Part shown: positions 1-8,380 of the stretch, piece after piece
How positions within the stretch are numbered: position 1 is the first letter of the stretch
Layout: the number at the start of each line of letters is the position of its first letter
NCBI RefSeq assembly: GCF_025685645.1
Contig: NZ_JAGSYF010000004.1
Coordinates: forward strand, 310,001 to 374,000
DNA: 64,000 nt
Reading direction: 5' to 3'
Origin: Edaphobacter bradus
GTDB taxonomy: Bacteria; Acidobacteriota; Terriglobia; Terriglobales; Acidobacteriaceae
Position numbers and translations under genes: made by a program
The notes under the pieces: generated by a model
Database searches by the model: none
The model's input: only the letters and a program-made list of their open reading frames with translations
Told to the model about the DNA's origin: nothing

Positions 1-1
1 A

Positions 2-520
2 GGTTATCTGCTGTGGCGATGGATGAAGACCGAGGCCGGAGCGATGGTGGTGGACAGGATCCGGATCGGGCTGCCAGTGTTTGGCCCGGTGTGGCTGAAG
101 TACCAGGTAGGCTTGTTTTCGCGGACGCTGTCAACGCTGCTGACGGGAGGATTGCCGCTGGTGCCGTCGCTCGAGACGGCGGCGAAGTCGATCGATTCGC
201 GACAGGTGGGGAGCGCGGTGTTTCGTTCTGTGGAGACGGTGCGCGAGGGCAAAGGGCTCTCCGCGAGCCTGCAGCAGACGAAGGTTTTTCCCGAGCTGGC
301 TATCGAGATGATCGAGGTGGGCGAGTCGACCGGCGCGCTGCCGCAGATGCTGAACTCGGTGGCGGAGTTCTTTGAAGAGGATGTGCAGACGAACCTGACA
401 GCAGCCATGAGCCTGATCGAGCCTATGATCCTGATCATTATGGGCGTGGTCGTGGTGACAATCCTGATTGCGCTGTATCTGCCGATCTTCAGCTTGAGCG
501 CGGGTGGTGTGAGTCAGTAA
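2..520 (+). CDS. Type II secretion / type IV pilus inner-membrane platform protein (GspF/PilC family), C-terminal part
   Basis: The reading frame is open from the first bases of the window, so the gene starts upstream; about 172 codons remain. The product is the inner-membrane platform protein on which the assembly ATPase acts to polymerise (pseudo)pilin. The visible part is the second T2SSF repeat: a segment with LSTLLTGGLPLVPSLE and IEVGESTGALPQML, both typical of the family, then a hydrophobic helix (IEPMILIIMGVVVVTILIAL) near the C-terminus. The matching ATPase gene lies about 830 bases downstream on the same strand, separated by an opposing hdeD-like gene. The family call is firm. Whether it serves a pilus or a secretion system cannot be decided here. 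Confidence 0.9.
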   Translation, partial: GYLLWRWMKTEAGAMVVDRIRIGLPVFGPVWLKYQVGLFSRTLSTLLTGGLPLVPSLETAAKSIDSRQVGSAVFRSVETVREGKGLSASLQQTKVFPELAIEMIEVGESTGALPQMLNSVAEFFEEDVQTNLTAAMSLIEPMILIIMGVVVVTILIALYLPIFSLSAGGVSQ

Positions 521-523
521 AGG

Positions 524-1090
524 CTAAGACGCCTGCTTGAGAACGCGACGCGCCGACAGCGAGAGCATCAGCCGGGAGAATCCGCTGAAGAGCATGCTGA
601 TGCCGACCAGAGTCCCGATGGCCCAGACAGTGCTGAAAGGCCACGTGCGCCAGATCATGAAGGAGAGCACGAGGGTGACAACGCCGTCGAAGAGCGTCCA
701 ACCCCAGCCCGCGTGCGGGCGAAGCCGGAAGCCAAGGATGAGCTCGAAGATGCCCTCGAACAGAAGGTAGGCGGCCAGCAGGAGAGTCAGGGTGAGCAGG
801 CCCGCGACCGGATGCAGGATGAGGTAGATTCCGGCGAAGAGATAGACGAGGCCAACGAGAAGCTCCCATAGAGTGCGGCCGGTGGTGTGGACCTTCCAGG
901 CGAAGATAAGGTGGGTGGCGCCGCTGACGGTGAGCAGCCAGCCGAAGAAGAGCGTGACGCCGAGGCCAGAGATCCCCGGGGCGACCAGGCCCAGGAAGCC
1001 AGCGAGGATAAGCAGCACGCTGAGGAAGATAGACCAGTTGATGGACCGGTGCGCCATGGCTGCGAGCGGGGTGCTGGGCGAACTGCTCAT
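524..1090 (-). CDS. HdeD family (DUF308) membrane protein
   Basis: This is a 188-residue polytopic membrane protein with about six hydrophobic helices in paired hairpins. The repeated pattern LILAGFLGLVAPGISGLGVT, then GIYLILHPVAGLLTLTLLLA, is characteristic of the HdeD/DUF308 family, which in enterobacteria is associated with acid resistance; the biochemical activity is unknown. The start ATG has a GGAGG ribosome-binding site eight bases upstream. The gene is convergent with the GspF-like gene (three bases between the stops) and divergent from the GspE-like gene, so it is an independent unit wedged into the pilus/secretion cluster. Confidence is high for the family and low for the role. Confidence 0.85.
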   Translation of the reverse strand: MSSSPSTPLAAMAHRSINWSIFLSVLLILAGFLGLVAPGISGLGVTLFFGWLLTVSGATHLIFAWKVHTTGRTLWELLVGLVYLFAGIYLILHPVAGLLTLTLLLAAYLLFEGIFELILGFRLRPHAGWGWTLFDGVVTLVLSFMIWRTWPFSTVWAIGTLVGISMLFSGFSRLMLSLSARRVLKQAS

Positions 1091-1350
1091 GAGGCAAATC
1101 CTCCGTGTCGAGAATAGGTTTTCGTCCCGGGGCAGTGCGGCTGGAGCTATGGCTATTCGTATCTTATGTTTGTGTCGCGATAGTAGGATGGTCAGAAGAG
1201 CCGGTCTGGTTGTTTTGCGATATCTGGTTTCGCTGCAAGCTTTTGATTCTTTGGTTCCAGAGGTTGGGTAGGGGGAACTTGCCCGTGCCTGCGTCTTTTG
1301 GGGGATGTGAGCACAGGTAACGGTTGTTAAGGACAGGGAGTCTTACGGGT

Positions 1351-2985
1351 ATGGGAAATGTTCCGCTGGCAATACCGTTGAGCGAAACGGGTGTGGATGA
1401 GGGAGCGCGCGCGCAGGCACTGGCGCACCGCTATCACGCAGAGTTTGTAGACTTGAAGAACTTCAAGATCCAGCATGAGCTCTTCAAGCGCGTGCCCGTG
1501 GACATGATGTTCCGCTACAACTTCGTTCCGTTGGAGCAGGTAGGCAACCGGCTGGCGATTGCGGTGAGCGACCCGTCGAAGCTGATGGTGCTGGACGAGA
1601 TCTCGGGCTTGCTTGGCGCGCGGCTGATTACCCGCGTCGCGACGCTCAGCCAGATTACGGAGCTTCTGAAGAAGAACGAGCAGTCGCAGCGGGTGCTCGA
1701 GGAGGCGAGCGAGGGGTTGGCCTTCGACGTGCTCTCAAGCGAGGACAATCTCGAAGAGAACATCTCGATCGAGCGCCTGACCAGCGAGGACGATATCTCG
1801 CCGATCATCCGGCTTGTGGATACGACCATCTTTACCGCGCTCGAACGGCGAGCCTCGGATATCCACCTCGAGACCTTCGACGACTCACTGCTGGTGAAGT
1901 ACCGTATTGACGGTGTGCTGCAGCAGGCGATGGCGCCCATTGCGCGCGAGCATCATCAGACCATCCTCTCTCGCATCAAGGTCATGAGCGAGCTCGACAT
2001 CGCCGAGCGCCGCGTCCCCCAGGACGGACGCTTCCGCGTGCGCTACAAGGGCCGCCTGATCGACTTCCGCGTGTCCATCATGCCCACCGTCCACGGCGAG
2101 AACGCTGTGCTGCGTGTGCTCGATAAGGAGTCGATGAGCGAGAAGTTCAAGAAGCTCTCGCTCGAAGTGGTAGGGTTTGCGGAGAAGGACCTGGAGCGGT
2201 TCCGGAGGTACATCAAGGAGCCGTACGGCATGGTGCTGGTAACCGGGCCGACCGGGTCCGGCAAGACGACCACTCTGTATGCCGCGCTGAACGAGATCAA
2301 GTCGGAAGAAGACAAGATCATCACCATCGAGGACCCGGTCGAGTACCAGATTCGCGGCATCACGCAGATTCCAGTGAATGAGAAGAAAGGGCTGACGTTT
2401 GCGCGCGGGCTGCGGTCGATTCTGCGTCATGACCCGGACAAGATCCTCGTCGGCGAGATCCGCGATGCGGAGACGGCGCAGATCGCAATCAACTCGGCTC
2501 TGACAGGGCACCTGGTGTTCACGACGGTTCACGCAAATAACGTCGTCGATGTATTGGGGCGCTTCCTCAACATGGGCGTGGAGCCATATAACTTCGTCTC
2601 GGCGCTCAACTGCATCCTTGCACAGCGGCTGGTGCGGCAGATCTGCGAGCTCTGCGCTCGCGATGTGTACTACGACGATGCGACTCTGCTGGCCAGCGGG
2701 CTGGAGCCGGCGGAGTGGCGCGGCTTCCGGTTCCGTGAGGGCGCAGGCTGCATCGAGTGCGGCGGCACGGGCTATCGCGGACGCTCGGCGATCCACGAAT
2801 TGCTCGAACTGGATGACGAGATTCGTGAGATGCTGCTGGCGAAGAAGCCGGGAAGCGAGATCAGGAAGAAGGCTCGTGACAAGGGAATGGATTTCCTGCG
2901 CGATTCCGCGTTGGACAGGGTCCGGGCCGGGGTGACGACTTTGAAAGAGATCAATAAAGTTACGTTTATTGAGTCGGGGCGGTAA
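1351..2985 (+). CDS. Type II secretion / type IV pilus assembly ATPase (GspE/PilB family)
   Basis: This cytoplasmic hexameric ATPase powers (pseudo)pilus assembly. The 544-residue product has an N-terminal MshEN-like domain, a Walker A motif GPTGSGKTTT near residue 300, the GEIRDAETA Walker B region near 365, and a tetracysteine zinc site (CELC near 432, CIEC near 467) as in PilB/GspE. I chose ATG 1351 because AGGGAG lies about 11 bases upstream; an in-frame TTG at 1324 would add nine residues. It leads a run of co-directional genes (PilM, PilN, PilO, GspC-like, pseudopilin), so it is probably the first gene of that operon. No PilT-like retraction ATPase is present in the window. Confidence 0.93.
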   Translation: MGNVPLAIPLSETGVDEGARAQALAHRYHAEFVDLKNFKIQHELFKRVPVDMMFRYNFVPLEQVGNRLAIAVSDPSKLMVLDEISGLLGARLITRVATLSQITELLKKNEQSQRVLEEASEGLAFDVLSSEDNLEENISIERLTSEDDISPIIRLVDTTIFTALERRASDIHLETFDDSLLVKYRIDGVLQQAMAPIAREHHQTILSRIKVMSELDIAERRVPQDGRFRVRYKGRLIDFRVSIMPTVHGENAVLRVLDKESMSEKFKKLSLEVVGFAEKDLERFRRYIKEPYGMVLVTGPTGSGKTTTLYAALNEIKSEEDKIITIEDPVEYQIRGITQIPVNEKKGLTFARGLRSILRHDPDKILVGEIRDAETAQIAINSALTGHLVFTTVHANNVVDVLGRFLNMGVEPYNFVSALNCILAQRLVRQICELCARDVYYDDATLLASGLEPAEWRGFRFREGAGCIECGGTGYRGRSAIHELLELDDEIREMLLAKKPGSEIRKKARDKGMDFLRDSALDRVRAGVTTLKEINKVTFIESGR

Positions 2986-3020
2986 GGCGGGGAACCCAGG
3001 AACAGGTAAGCTAGGACGGA

Positions 3021-4043
3021 ATGCAGATACTGCCGACGAGTTTAGGAACGCGGCCTCGGCTGGCTGTCGAGATAAGGCCGGAGGGCGTGGTAGCGGCGCG
3101 TGCCGAGGATGCCTCGGCGATGCTGGCTGCGGTGTCCCGTGCCGAGTTGCGCGAGGGCGCCGTAGCGCCTTGCCTGAAGACGGGAAACCTCGCCGACCGG
3201 GGCGGCGTGGTGGCAGCGACGCGGTCCGCTCTGGATGCCGTGTCTGCGGGCAATGGACGCAATGTCACGGTGGTGGTGCCCGATGCCGCGGTGCGGGTAC
3301 TGTTGCTGGAGTTTGACGAGCTGCCGGGAAGCGCGGCCGAAGCGCTTCCGGTGGTACGGTTCCGGCTGAAGAAGCTGGTGCCCTTTGATGCTGACGATGC
3401 GGCAGTGACCTATCAGGTGATGTCAAGCGCAAAGAACTCTGTCAGTGTGCTGGTTGTTGCGATGCCGCGGGATGTTCTGGCGGAGTACGAGGGAGTGGTG
3501 ACCGCGGCGGGATATCTGCCGGGTGCGGTGTTGCCGAGCACTCTGGCCGCGCTTGCCGGGTTGGAGGTGTCGGACGATGCGACATTGGTGGTCAATGCAG
3601 GGCACTGCGGAGTGACGACGGCGATTGTGAAGAGCGGAGTGCTCCTGCTGCACCGTTCGCTGGATATGACGGTAGATGTTAGCGAGCCGGTCCCGGAGCA
3701 GCACGAGGCTGGTCGGCTGGACGCAGAAGCTTCGATGCAGAGCTTAGTCTTGAAGGCCCAGGAGTTGCACGAACTGGTTGGCGCGGCTGAAGCCAATGAG
3801 GTCGTGCAGGAGGTAAATGTGGCCGCAGCCTACTTTGAGGACACGCTCCAGGTTTCGCCGCGAGTCATTGTTTCGGCAGGACCATTGGGAGCCGAGCGGC
3901 TGGCCGCGATGATGGAGGAGAGCGGGATCGGTGGACTGCTGGTGCGGGAGATGGTGGACGCCGGGATGCTGCAGGCTGGCGCTGCGACTGCGACAACACC
4001 GCGAAGCTGGCTGGCCGGCGTGAGAGGAGCGTTGAAGGACTAA
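3021..4043 (+). CDS. PilM-like actin-fold pilus assembly protein
   Basis: The 340-residue protein resembles PilM, the FtsA/actin-like cytoplasmic protein that binds the N-terminal tail of PilN and links the ATPase to the inner-membrane alignment complex. Supporting features are VVVPDAAVRVLLLEFDELP, the segment VVRFRLKKLVPFDADDAAVTYQV (PilM proteins usually have KKYIPF here) and the nucleotide-fold strand DDATLVVNAGHCGVTTAIV. There is no signal peptide or membrane span. Its stop shares one base with the start of the PilN-like gene, indicating translational coupling. Sequence divergence is large, so the call rests on both motifs and neighbours. Confidence 0.82.
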   Translation: MQILPTSLGTRPRLAVEIRPEGVVAARAEDASAMLAAVSRAELREGAVAPCLKTGNLADRGGVVAATRSALDAVSAGNGRNVTVVVPDAAVRVLLLEFDELPGSAAEALPVVRFRLKKLVPFDADDAAVTYQVMSSAKNSVSVLVVAMPRDVLAEYEGVVTAAGYLPGAVLPSTLAALAGLEVSDDATLVVNAGHCGVTTAIVKSGVLLLHRSLDMTVDVSEPVPEQHEAGRLDAEASMQSLVLKAQELHELVGAAEANEVVQEVNVAAAYFEDTLQVSPRVIVSAGPLGAERLAAMMEESGIGGLLVREMVDAGMLQAGAATATTPRSWLAGVRGALKD

Positions 4044-4780
4044 TGCGAGTCTCTGTCAATCTTGCGACACGGCCATTTGTCGAACTGCGGCCTCTGTTTG
4101 CGCGGCTGCGGCTGGCGATGGTGGGGCTTGCGCTGCTGGCAGTGGGGCTGTGGTTTGGCCTGCGTGCGCTGGATATGAAGGCGAAGGCTGCCCAGGCGCA
4201 GATGGATGAGCTGAAGGCGAAGACGCAGGAGTATCAGCAGCAGCGGCAGAGGAATGAGGCGAGGATGCATCAGCCGCAGAACATGGCGGTGCTCGAGCGC
4301 AGCCAGTTTCTGAACGCGCTGTTTGCTGGGAAGAGCTTCAGCTGGACGGCGGTGATGATGGACCTGGAGAAGGTGCTCCCGACTGGCGTCCAGGTGACGA
4401 GCATTGAGCCTTCGGTGTCGAAGGAGGGCGGGGTGAACATCCGGCTGCGGGTGAGCGGAGAGCGTGATCGCGCGGTGCAGCTGGTGAGGAACCTTGAGAC
4501 CTCGCAGCGGTTCGTCGCTCCAAGGCTTGCAGGTGAGGCGGCGCAGGCGCAGGAGAGCGGGCGCACAGCGTCTGCGGTGCCGACGGTGCCGGGCGCGGTG
4601 GAGTTTGAGATTCTGAGCGGGTACAACCCGCTTCCTGCGGCTTCGGTGAAGGCCGTGAAGGCTGTGGCTTCAGAGGAAGCGGATGCTGGGGACGAGGCTC
4701 CGAAGACGGTGTCGCGAAGGCAGCGTGGCGCAAAGGCCGCTCCGCCGAAGCAGCGGGCGCTCCTGGGCGGTGCGCGATGA
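4043..4780 (+). CDS. PilN-like bitopic pilus assembly protein
   Basis: This 245-residue protein has a short cytoplasmic N-terminus beginning MRVSVNLATRPF, one membrane helix (about residues 28-46), a coiled-coil stretch rich in Lys/Glu/Gln and a periplasmic ferredoxin-like region. The INL/NLATRP start is the PilN signature that docks into PilM. The region around LEKVLPTGVQVTSIEP matches the fimbrial-assembly (PilN) domain. The C-terminal 60 residues are Ala/Glu/Lys-rich and probably disordered. The stop overlaps the next start in ATGA. With its neighbours it should form the PilMNO-type alignment complex. Confidence 0.85.
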   Translation: MRVSVNLATRPFVELRPLFARLRLAMVGLALLAVGLWFGLRALDMKAKAAQAQMDELKAKTQEYQQQRQRNEARMHQPQNMAVLERSQFLNALFAGKSFSWTAVMMDLEKVLPTGVQVTSIEPSVSKEGGVNIRLRVSGERDRAVQLVRNLETSQRFVAPRLAGEAAQAQESGRTASAVPTVPGAVEFEILSGYNPLPAASVKAVKAVASEEADAGDEAPKTVSRRQRGAKAAPPKQRALLGGAR

Positions 4781-5451
4781 CGGAGATGACGCGGAGCGCG
4801 GTGATGGGGATGCAGGGCGTCTCGGAGAAGACGCGTTCGCTGCTGACGAAGCTGAATCTGTGCTACGCAGGTGTGGCCGCGCTGGCGCTGGTGAATCTGT
4901 ACCTGCTGGCGCACATGGCGTTTGCGTGGCGCGCGGCGCAGGGCCAGGATGAGGCAGCGCTGGCGCAGCAGCGGGTGGCGATGCAGGCCGCCGAGATTGC
5001 GAGGAGGCCGCTTGAGGGGCTCGACGAAAAGTTGAAGCTGGCCAATGAGGACGCGGACAGGTTCTATCAGCGACGGCTGCCCTTTGCCTATTCGCAGGTC
5101 GCCGGAGAGCTGGGCATGCTGGCGAAGAAGCAGGACGTGAAGCTGACGCGCGTGCAGTACGCGGAGTCTCCGTTGCTCGAGCACAGCGCGGGCGAGCTCA
5201 CTGAGGTTCGCATGGATGCGAGCCTGAGCGGCGACTATCGCGCGCTGGTGCTGTTTGTGAATGGGCTGGAGCGCGATAAGACCTTCTTCCTGATTAACGG
5301 AGTCGCGCTGACAGGCCAACAGAGCGGGACTGTAGGGCTGCGGCTGAAGCTGACGACCTTTCTGCGGCCTGCTACGGCCAAGGAAAGCTCGGAGAAGAGC
5401 GTCTTGCAGCCGACGGCGGATGACTCCGCCAGCGGAGGTGAGCCGCGATGA
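4777..5451 (+). CDS. PilO-like bitopic membrane protein
   Basis: The 224-residue product has an N-terminal membrane helix (about residues 28-48), an alpha-helical coiled-coil region to about residue 100, then an alpha/beta periplasmic domain with LSGDYRALVLFVNGLERDK, the core of the PilO fold (SGxYxxLxxFLxxLE). PilO heterodimerises with PilN in the periplasm to transmit assembly signals. The gene overlaps pilN-like and the next gene by four bases each (ATGA), so all are translated from one message. The family assignment is good; a dedicated substrate is unknown. Confidence 0.83.
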   Translation: MTEMTRSAVMGMQGVSEKTRSLLTKLNLCYAGVAALALVNLYLLAHMAFAWRAAQGQDEAALAQQRVAMQAAEIARRPLEGLDEKLKLANEDADRFYQRRLPFAYSQVAGELGMLAKKQDVKLTRVQYAESPLLEHSAGELTEVRMDASLSGDYRALVLFVNGLERDKTFFLINGVALTGQQSGTVGLRLKLTTFLRPATAKESSEKSVLQPTADDSASGGEPR

Positions 5452-6059
5452 GGATTGGAACCGAGGACAGGAAGAAGCTGGGGATTCTGGCTGTGGTCGG
5501 TGGGCTTGGGCTCGGGGCAGCTTGGTACATCTACTCGTCGCTGATGGTTTCGGATGCTCCTCAGCCTGCTGCTCCCGCGGTGGTGTCGACGGCGAAGCCG
5601 GCTGCGCCTGCGAAAGCTGCGAAGACTACGGGTGGTGTTGCGGTGAATGTGGGGACGACGTCGGCACAGCTTGATCCGACGCTGAAGATGGGGCCGATGC
5701 TGGTGACTGAGTCGCTGGTGTATTCGGGGACGGGAAGGAACATCTTCTCGTCGGCTTCGATGCCGGTGATTCCGAAGCCCATCGCTCCTGTGCGACCGAA
5801 GGCTCCTCTGACGCCGGTGGCTACGGCTCCTTTTGGACCGCCTCCGCCTCCGCCGATCGATCTGAAGTTCTTCGGCGTGGAGACGACGGCGAACGGGAAG
5901 CGGCGTGCGCTGCTGCTGAAGGGCGATGATGTCTTTCTGGCCGGTGATGGCGACATCGTGCAGCGCCGGTATAGAGTGCTTACGGTTATGGCGAACTCGG
6001 TTGTGGTGGAAGACCTGGCAAACAGCAATCAGCAGACGCTGCCGCTGATTGCGCGTTGA
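5448..6059 (+). CDS. GspC/PilP-like periplasmic adaptor
   Basis: This 203-residue protein has a single N-terminal membrane helix (about residues 12-30), an Ala/Pro-rich linker, then a small beta domain with GRNIFSS, FFGVETT, RALLLKGDDVFLAGDGDIV and VVVEDL. That order (RNxF motif, Pro-rich segment, then short strands carrying a processed-signal module) is typical of the GspC homology region and of PilP, which contact the secretin. It sits directly after PilO with an ATGA overlap, the position PilP occupies in pilus operons. No secretin gene follows in this window, so its outer-membrane partner must be elsewhere. Confidence is moderate because the family is short and divergent. Confidence 0.7.
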   Translation: MRIGTEDRKKLGILAVVGGLGLGAAWYIYSSLMVSDAPQPAAPAVVSTAKPAAPAKAAKTTGGVAVNVGTTSAQLDPTLKMGPMLVTESLVYSGTGRNIFSSASMPVIPKPIAPVRPKAPLTPVATAPFGPPPPPPIDLKFFGVETTANGKRRALLLKGDDVFLAGDGDIVQRRYRVLTVMANSVVVEDLANSNQQTLPLIAR

Positions 6060-6070
6060 GCGAGGACGCG

Positions 6071-7084
6071 ATGGAGCAGACGAGGACAACAACGCGCGAC
6101 GGTGAGCAGGGTTTCATGCTGCTGGCGATGATTGTTGCGATCTTCCTGGTCCTGCTGGTGCTGAGTGTTGCGGCTCCTAAGGTCGCGCAGAATCTGCGGC
6201 GCGAACGCGAGGTTGAGGCGATTCATCGCGGCAATCAGTACGTGCAGGCGATCCGGCGGTTCTACATCAAGAACGGGAATCATTATCCGACTTCAATGGA
6301 GCAGTTGGAGAAGTCGAACAATATCCGCTTTCTGCGCCAAAAGTATGTCGATCCGATGACCGGCAAGGTCGATTGGCGGCTGATCCACTATGGCGAGCAG
6401 AAGACCACGGTGAAGGGATTCTTTGGCCAGCCGCTGGCGGGCCTTCCGGGCAGTACGGGTGGGTTGGGGTCGGCCGCGGCGAATTCGTCGGGAATCGGCG
6501 CCAACAGCCCGACCGGGTCAACTTCGGCGTATGGATCGTCAACCTCGCCGGGGGGCGGCGGTATTGGCGGTGGCGTTTCCATCGGGACAACACTGGGTGG
6601 AGCTAGTGGATCGACTGGCGGTGGATCGACTGGCGGGATTTCGAGTTTTTCGGGTACTTCGGGTTCTTCGGGAAGCTCGGATTCGTCGAGCTCGACGGGC
6701 GGGATTACGAGCCAGTCGGCGTCGACGTTTACGGGCGGCGGAGCGCCGTTTGTCGGAGTCGGGATTCCGAAGGACGGCGACTCGATTACGGTGCTGAACG
6801 AGCAGACCTCGTACCGGAAGTGGGAGTTTCTCTACGATCCGCTCATCGAGCAGATGGGCGCGAAGGCTGCGCTGCTTGGCGGTGCGCCTGCGAACAGCAG
6901 CAGCGGCTTCGGATCGAGTTCGGGCGGGTTCGGGACCGGTTCGGGCGGCTTTGGGACTGGTTCGGGTGGCTTTGGGACAGGTTCGAGCGGGTTCGGGAAC
7001 ACGCCGGGAACGAGTGGATCAGGGACCGGTAGCTCGCCCACGGGCACGACGCCTCCGAGCGGGAGTACTACGCCCCAGCAGTAA
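6071..7084 (+). CDS. Type II secretion pseudopilin-like protein with Gly/Ser-rich extension
   Basis: The 337-residue product begins with a short basic leader and a class III-like signal (EQGFMLLAMIVAIFLVLLVL), followed by RREREVEAIHRGNQYVQAIR and a GspG-like core ending in DPMTGK. It should be an inner-membrane pseudopilin fed to the assembly machinery upstream. Two features are odd. The residue five positions after the predicted cleavage site is Ala, not the usual Glu. Roughly residues 140-220 and 275-335 are low-complexity Gly/Ser/Thr. ATG 6071 has GAGGA just upstream; a TTG at 6056 would give the four-base overlap seen elsewhere in this operon. It is the last gene of the run. Confidence 0.78.
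   Translation: MEQTRTTTRDGEQGFMLLAMIVAIFLVLLVLSVAAPKVAQNLRREREVEAIHRGNQYVQAIRRFYIKNGNHYPTSMEQLEKSNNIRFLRQKYVDPMTGKVDWRLIHYGEQKTTVKGFFGQPLAGLPGSTGGLGSAAANSSGIGANSPTGSTSAYGSSTSPGGGGIGGGVSIGTTLGGASGSTGGGSTGGISSFSGTSGSSGSSDSSSSTGGITSQSASTFTGGGAPFVGVGIPKDGDSITVLNEQTSYRKWEFLYDPLIEQMGAKAALLGGAPANSSSGFGSSSGGFGTGSGGFGTGSGGFGTGSSGFGNTPGTSGSGTGSSPTGTTPPSGSTTPQQ
6920..7003 (+). repeat. 21-base tandem repeat inside the pseudopilin gene
   Basis: Four adjacent 21-base units (6920-6940, 6941-6961, 6962-6982, 6983-7003) encode repeats of SGGFGTG; the last is diverged. The unit length is a multiple of three, so gain or loss of units keeps the frame. The repeat lies in the Gly/Ser-rich tail, where length variation is likely tolerated. 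Confidence 0.9.
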
Positions 7085-7100
7085 GCGGCGCTGCTACCTG

Positions 7101-8357
7101 TCAGGGCTTGAGGGCGTCTCCGCGGAGCTTGCCGATGCGGCCGTTGGGGCCTACGACGAAGGGGAGCGAGAGGGCGTTCCAGTTCTTGTCGGCGTCGGGT
7201 GGGTCGAGCGGGCCGGGTTTGAAGGCAGTCCAGTTTTTGCCGTCGTCGCGGGAGATGTCGGTTCCGTTGGGGCCTACGGTGATCCAGGTATTTGTTTTTG
7301 AGTCATAGCCTACTGCGCTGCGGTAGCCGTGGGGTGGGGTGGTTGCGGCGGTCCAGGTCCAGCCCCCGTCGTTAGCTGAGAATGCAGCCGTACCTATACC
7401 CACGTCGGATTTCGCATAGTCGCCACCGACAGCAACGAGGTGCCAATATGCACCGAATCCGCAATCCTGACAAGGAGAGCCAGTAAACCGGAGGGCAAGT
7501 GCGAATGCTCCCGCGCTATCTGCTCCTGCTGCAACGGGAATCCTGCGAGGGCTCCAATCCGGATGTGGCCAGCCGGGTAATCCTCGTCCATATCGAGCTT
7601 TTGAATGCGATGGGCCTTCCCATCGTTCAAACAGAAACGCTCCGTCTTTGCCGCCCGTCACGAAACCCGGAAAAAAATCCACGCCGGGGCCTCGCGTATC
7701 CCCATTGCCGCGATCGGCTTTGCCTAACGAGCTATTGCTGGCTGCGAAAGCTCCGAGTGACATCCCGTGCAAATGCAATGACCGGCTCTGATCCTGGTGC
7801 CAACTGGTCCCGCCGTCCTTTGTTTCAAAGACAGCGAATCGATCATCGACTGGATCGCCAATCAACATCCCTTCGCCGTTGAGGGCCTTCATCCAGAATG
7901 CATCCCAGAAGCCTTCTTTGTCTGGGTTGGTGAAGACGAGTTTCCAGGATTTGCAGCCGTCGGTAGTTTTGTAGAGGCGGGAGAGGTCTCCTTTGCCTGA
8001 GGACATGACGATGGCGGTGTTTTCGTCGAAGGCCTGGATACCGCGGAAGTCGAGGTGTTCGGCTCCGGGTGGGGTGGTGCAGGTCTGCCAGAGGTAGCCT
8101 CCGTCTTCGGTGCGGAGGACGGTGCCGTTGGTTCCGCTGGCCCAGGCGACTCCTCCGCCTGCGTTGTGGATTCCGCGCAGGCTTGCGGTGGTGTGGGAGT
8201 CCTGGAGGTCCCATTGGGCGCGAAGGGTTGTGGGGAGGAGGCAGAGGCCCAGTACGAAAAGCAGATTCCTCCGCTGCGCTGCGGAATGACAAGCGAAAAA
8301 CGAACTCAGCATCGTGCTCGCAGTGTACGGTACCGGGATGTGGGTGCTGGCTGGCAT
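7101..8357 (-). CDS. Secreted YCF48/BNR-repeat beta-propeller protein
   Basis: The 418-residue protein has an N-terminal export signal (hydrophobic NLLFVLGLCLLP, then TLRA before QWDLQDS) and repeated propeller blades of the type GTNGTVLRTEDGGYLW, RLYKTTDGCKSWKLVF, AVFETKDGGTSWH and DGKNWTAF. These are YCF48/BNR (Asp-box-like) repeats, found in photosystem assembly factors and in many secreted proteins of non-photosynthetic bacteria; the ligand is unknown. ATG 8357 has AAAGGA seven bases upstream. The segment FACHSAAQRRN just before the hydrophobic core is encoded by a dispersed palindromic repeat (8265-8290). The gene converges on the pilus operon. Confidence 0.82.
   Translation of the reverse strand: MPASTHIPVPYTASTMLSSFFACHSAAQRRNLLFVLGLCLLPTTLRAQWDLQDSHTTASLRGIHNAGGGVAWASGTNGTVLRTEDGGYLWQTCTTPPGAEHLDFRGIQAFDENTAIVMSSGKGDLSRLYKTTDGCKSWKLVFTNPDKEGFWDAFWMKALNGEGMLIGDPVDDRFAVFETKDGGTSWHQDQSRSLHLHGMSLGAFAASNSSLGKADRGNGDTRGPGVDFFPGFVTGGKDGAFLFERWEGPSHSKARYGRGLPGWPHPDWSPRRIPVAAGADSAGAFALALRFTGSPCQDCGFGAYWHLVAVGGDYAKSDVGIGTAAFSANDGGWTWTAATTPPHGYRSAVGYDSKTNTWITVGPNGTDISRDDGKNWTAFKPGPLDPPDADKNWNALSLPFVVGPNGRIGKLRGDALKP
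8265..8290. repeat. Dispersed palindromic repeat (family A) inside the YCF48-like signal region
   Basis: The 26 bases read ATTCCTCCGC, TGCGCT, GCGGAATGAC, a short inverted repeat. A near copy lies at 8867-8890, and related copies with the same CGCT..GAATGAC end are at 45842-45877, 47634-47670 and 49764-49824. This copy is translated as part of the neighbouring protein's N-terminus. Confidence 0.75.
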
Positions 8358-8380
8358 CTTTGGTCCTTTCGGTTAGGGGT

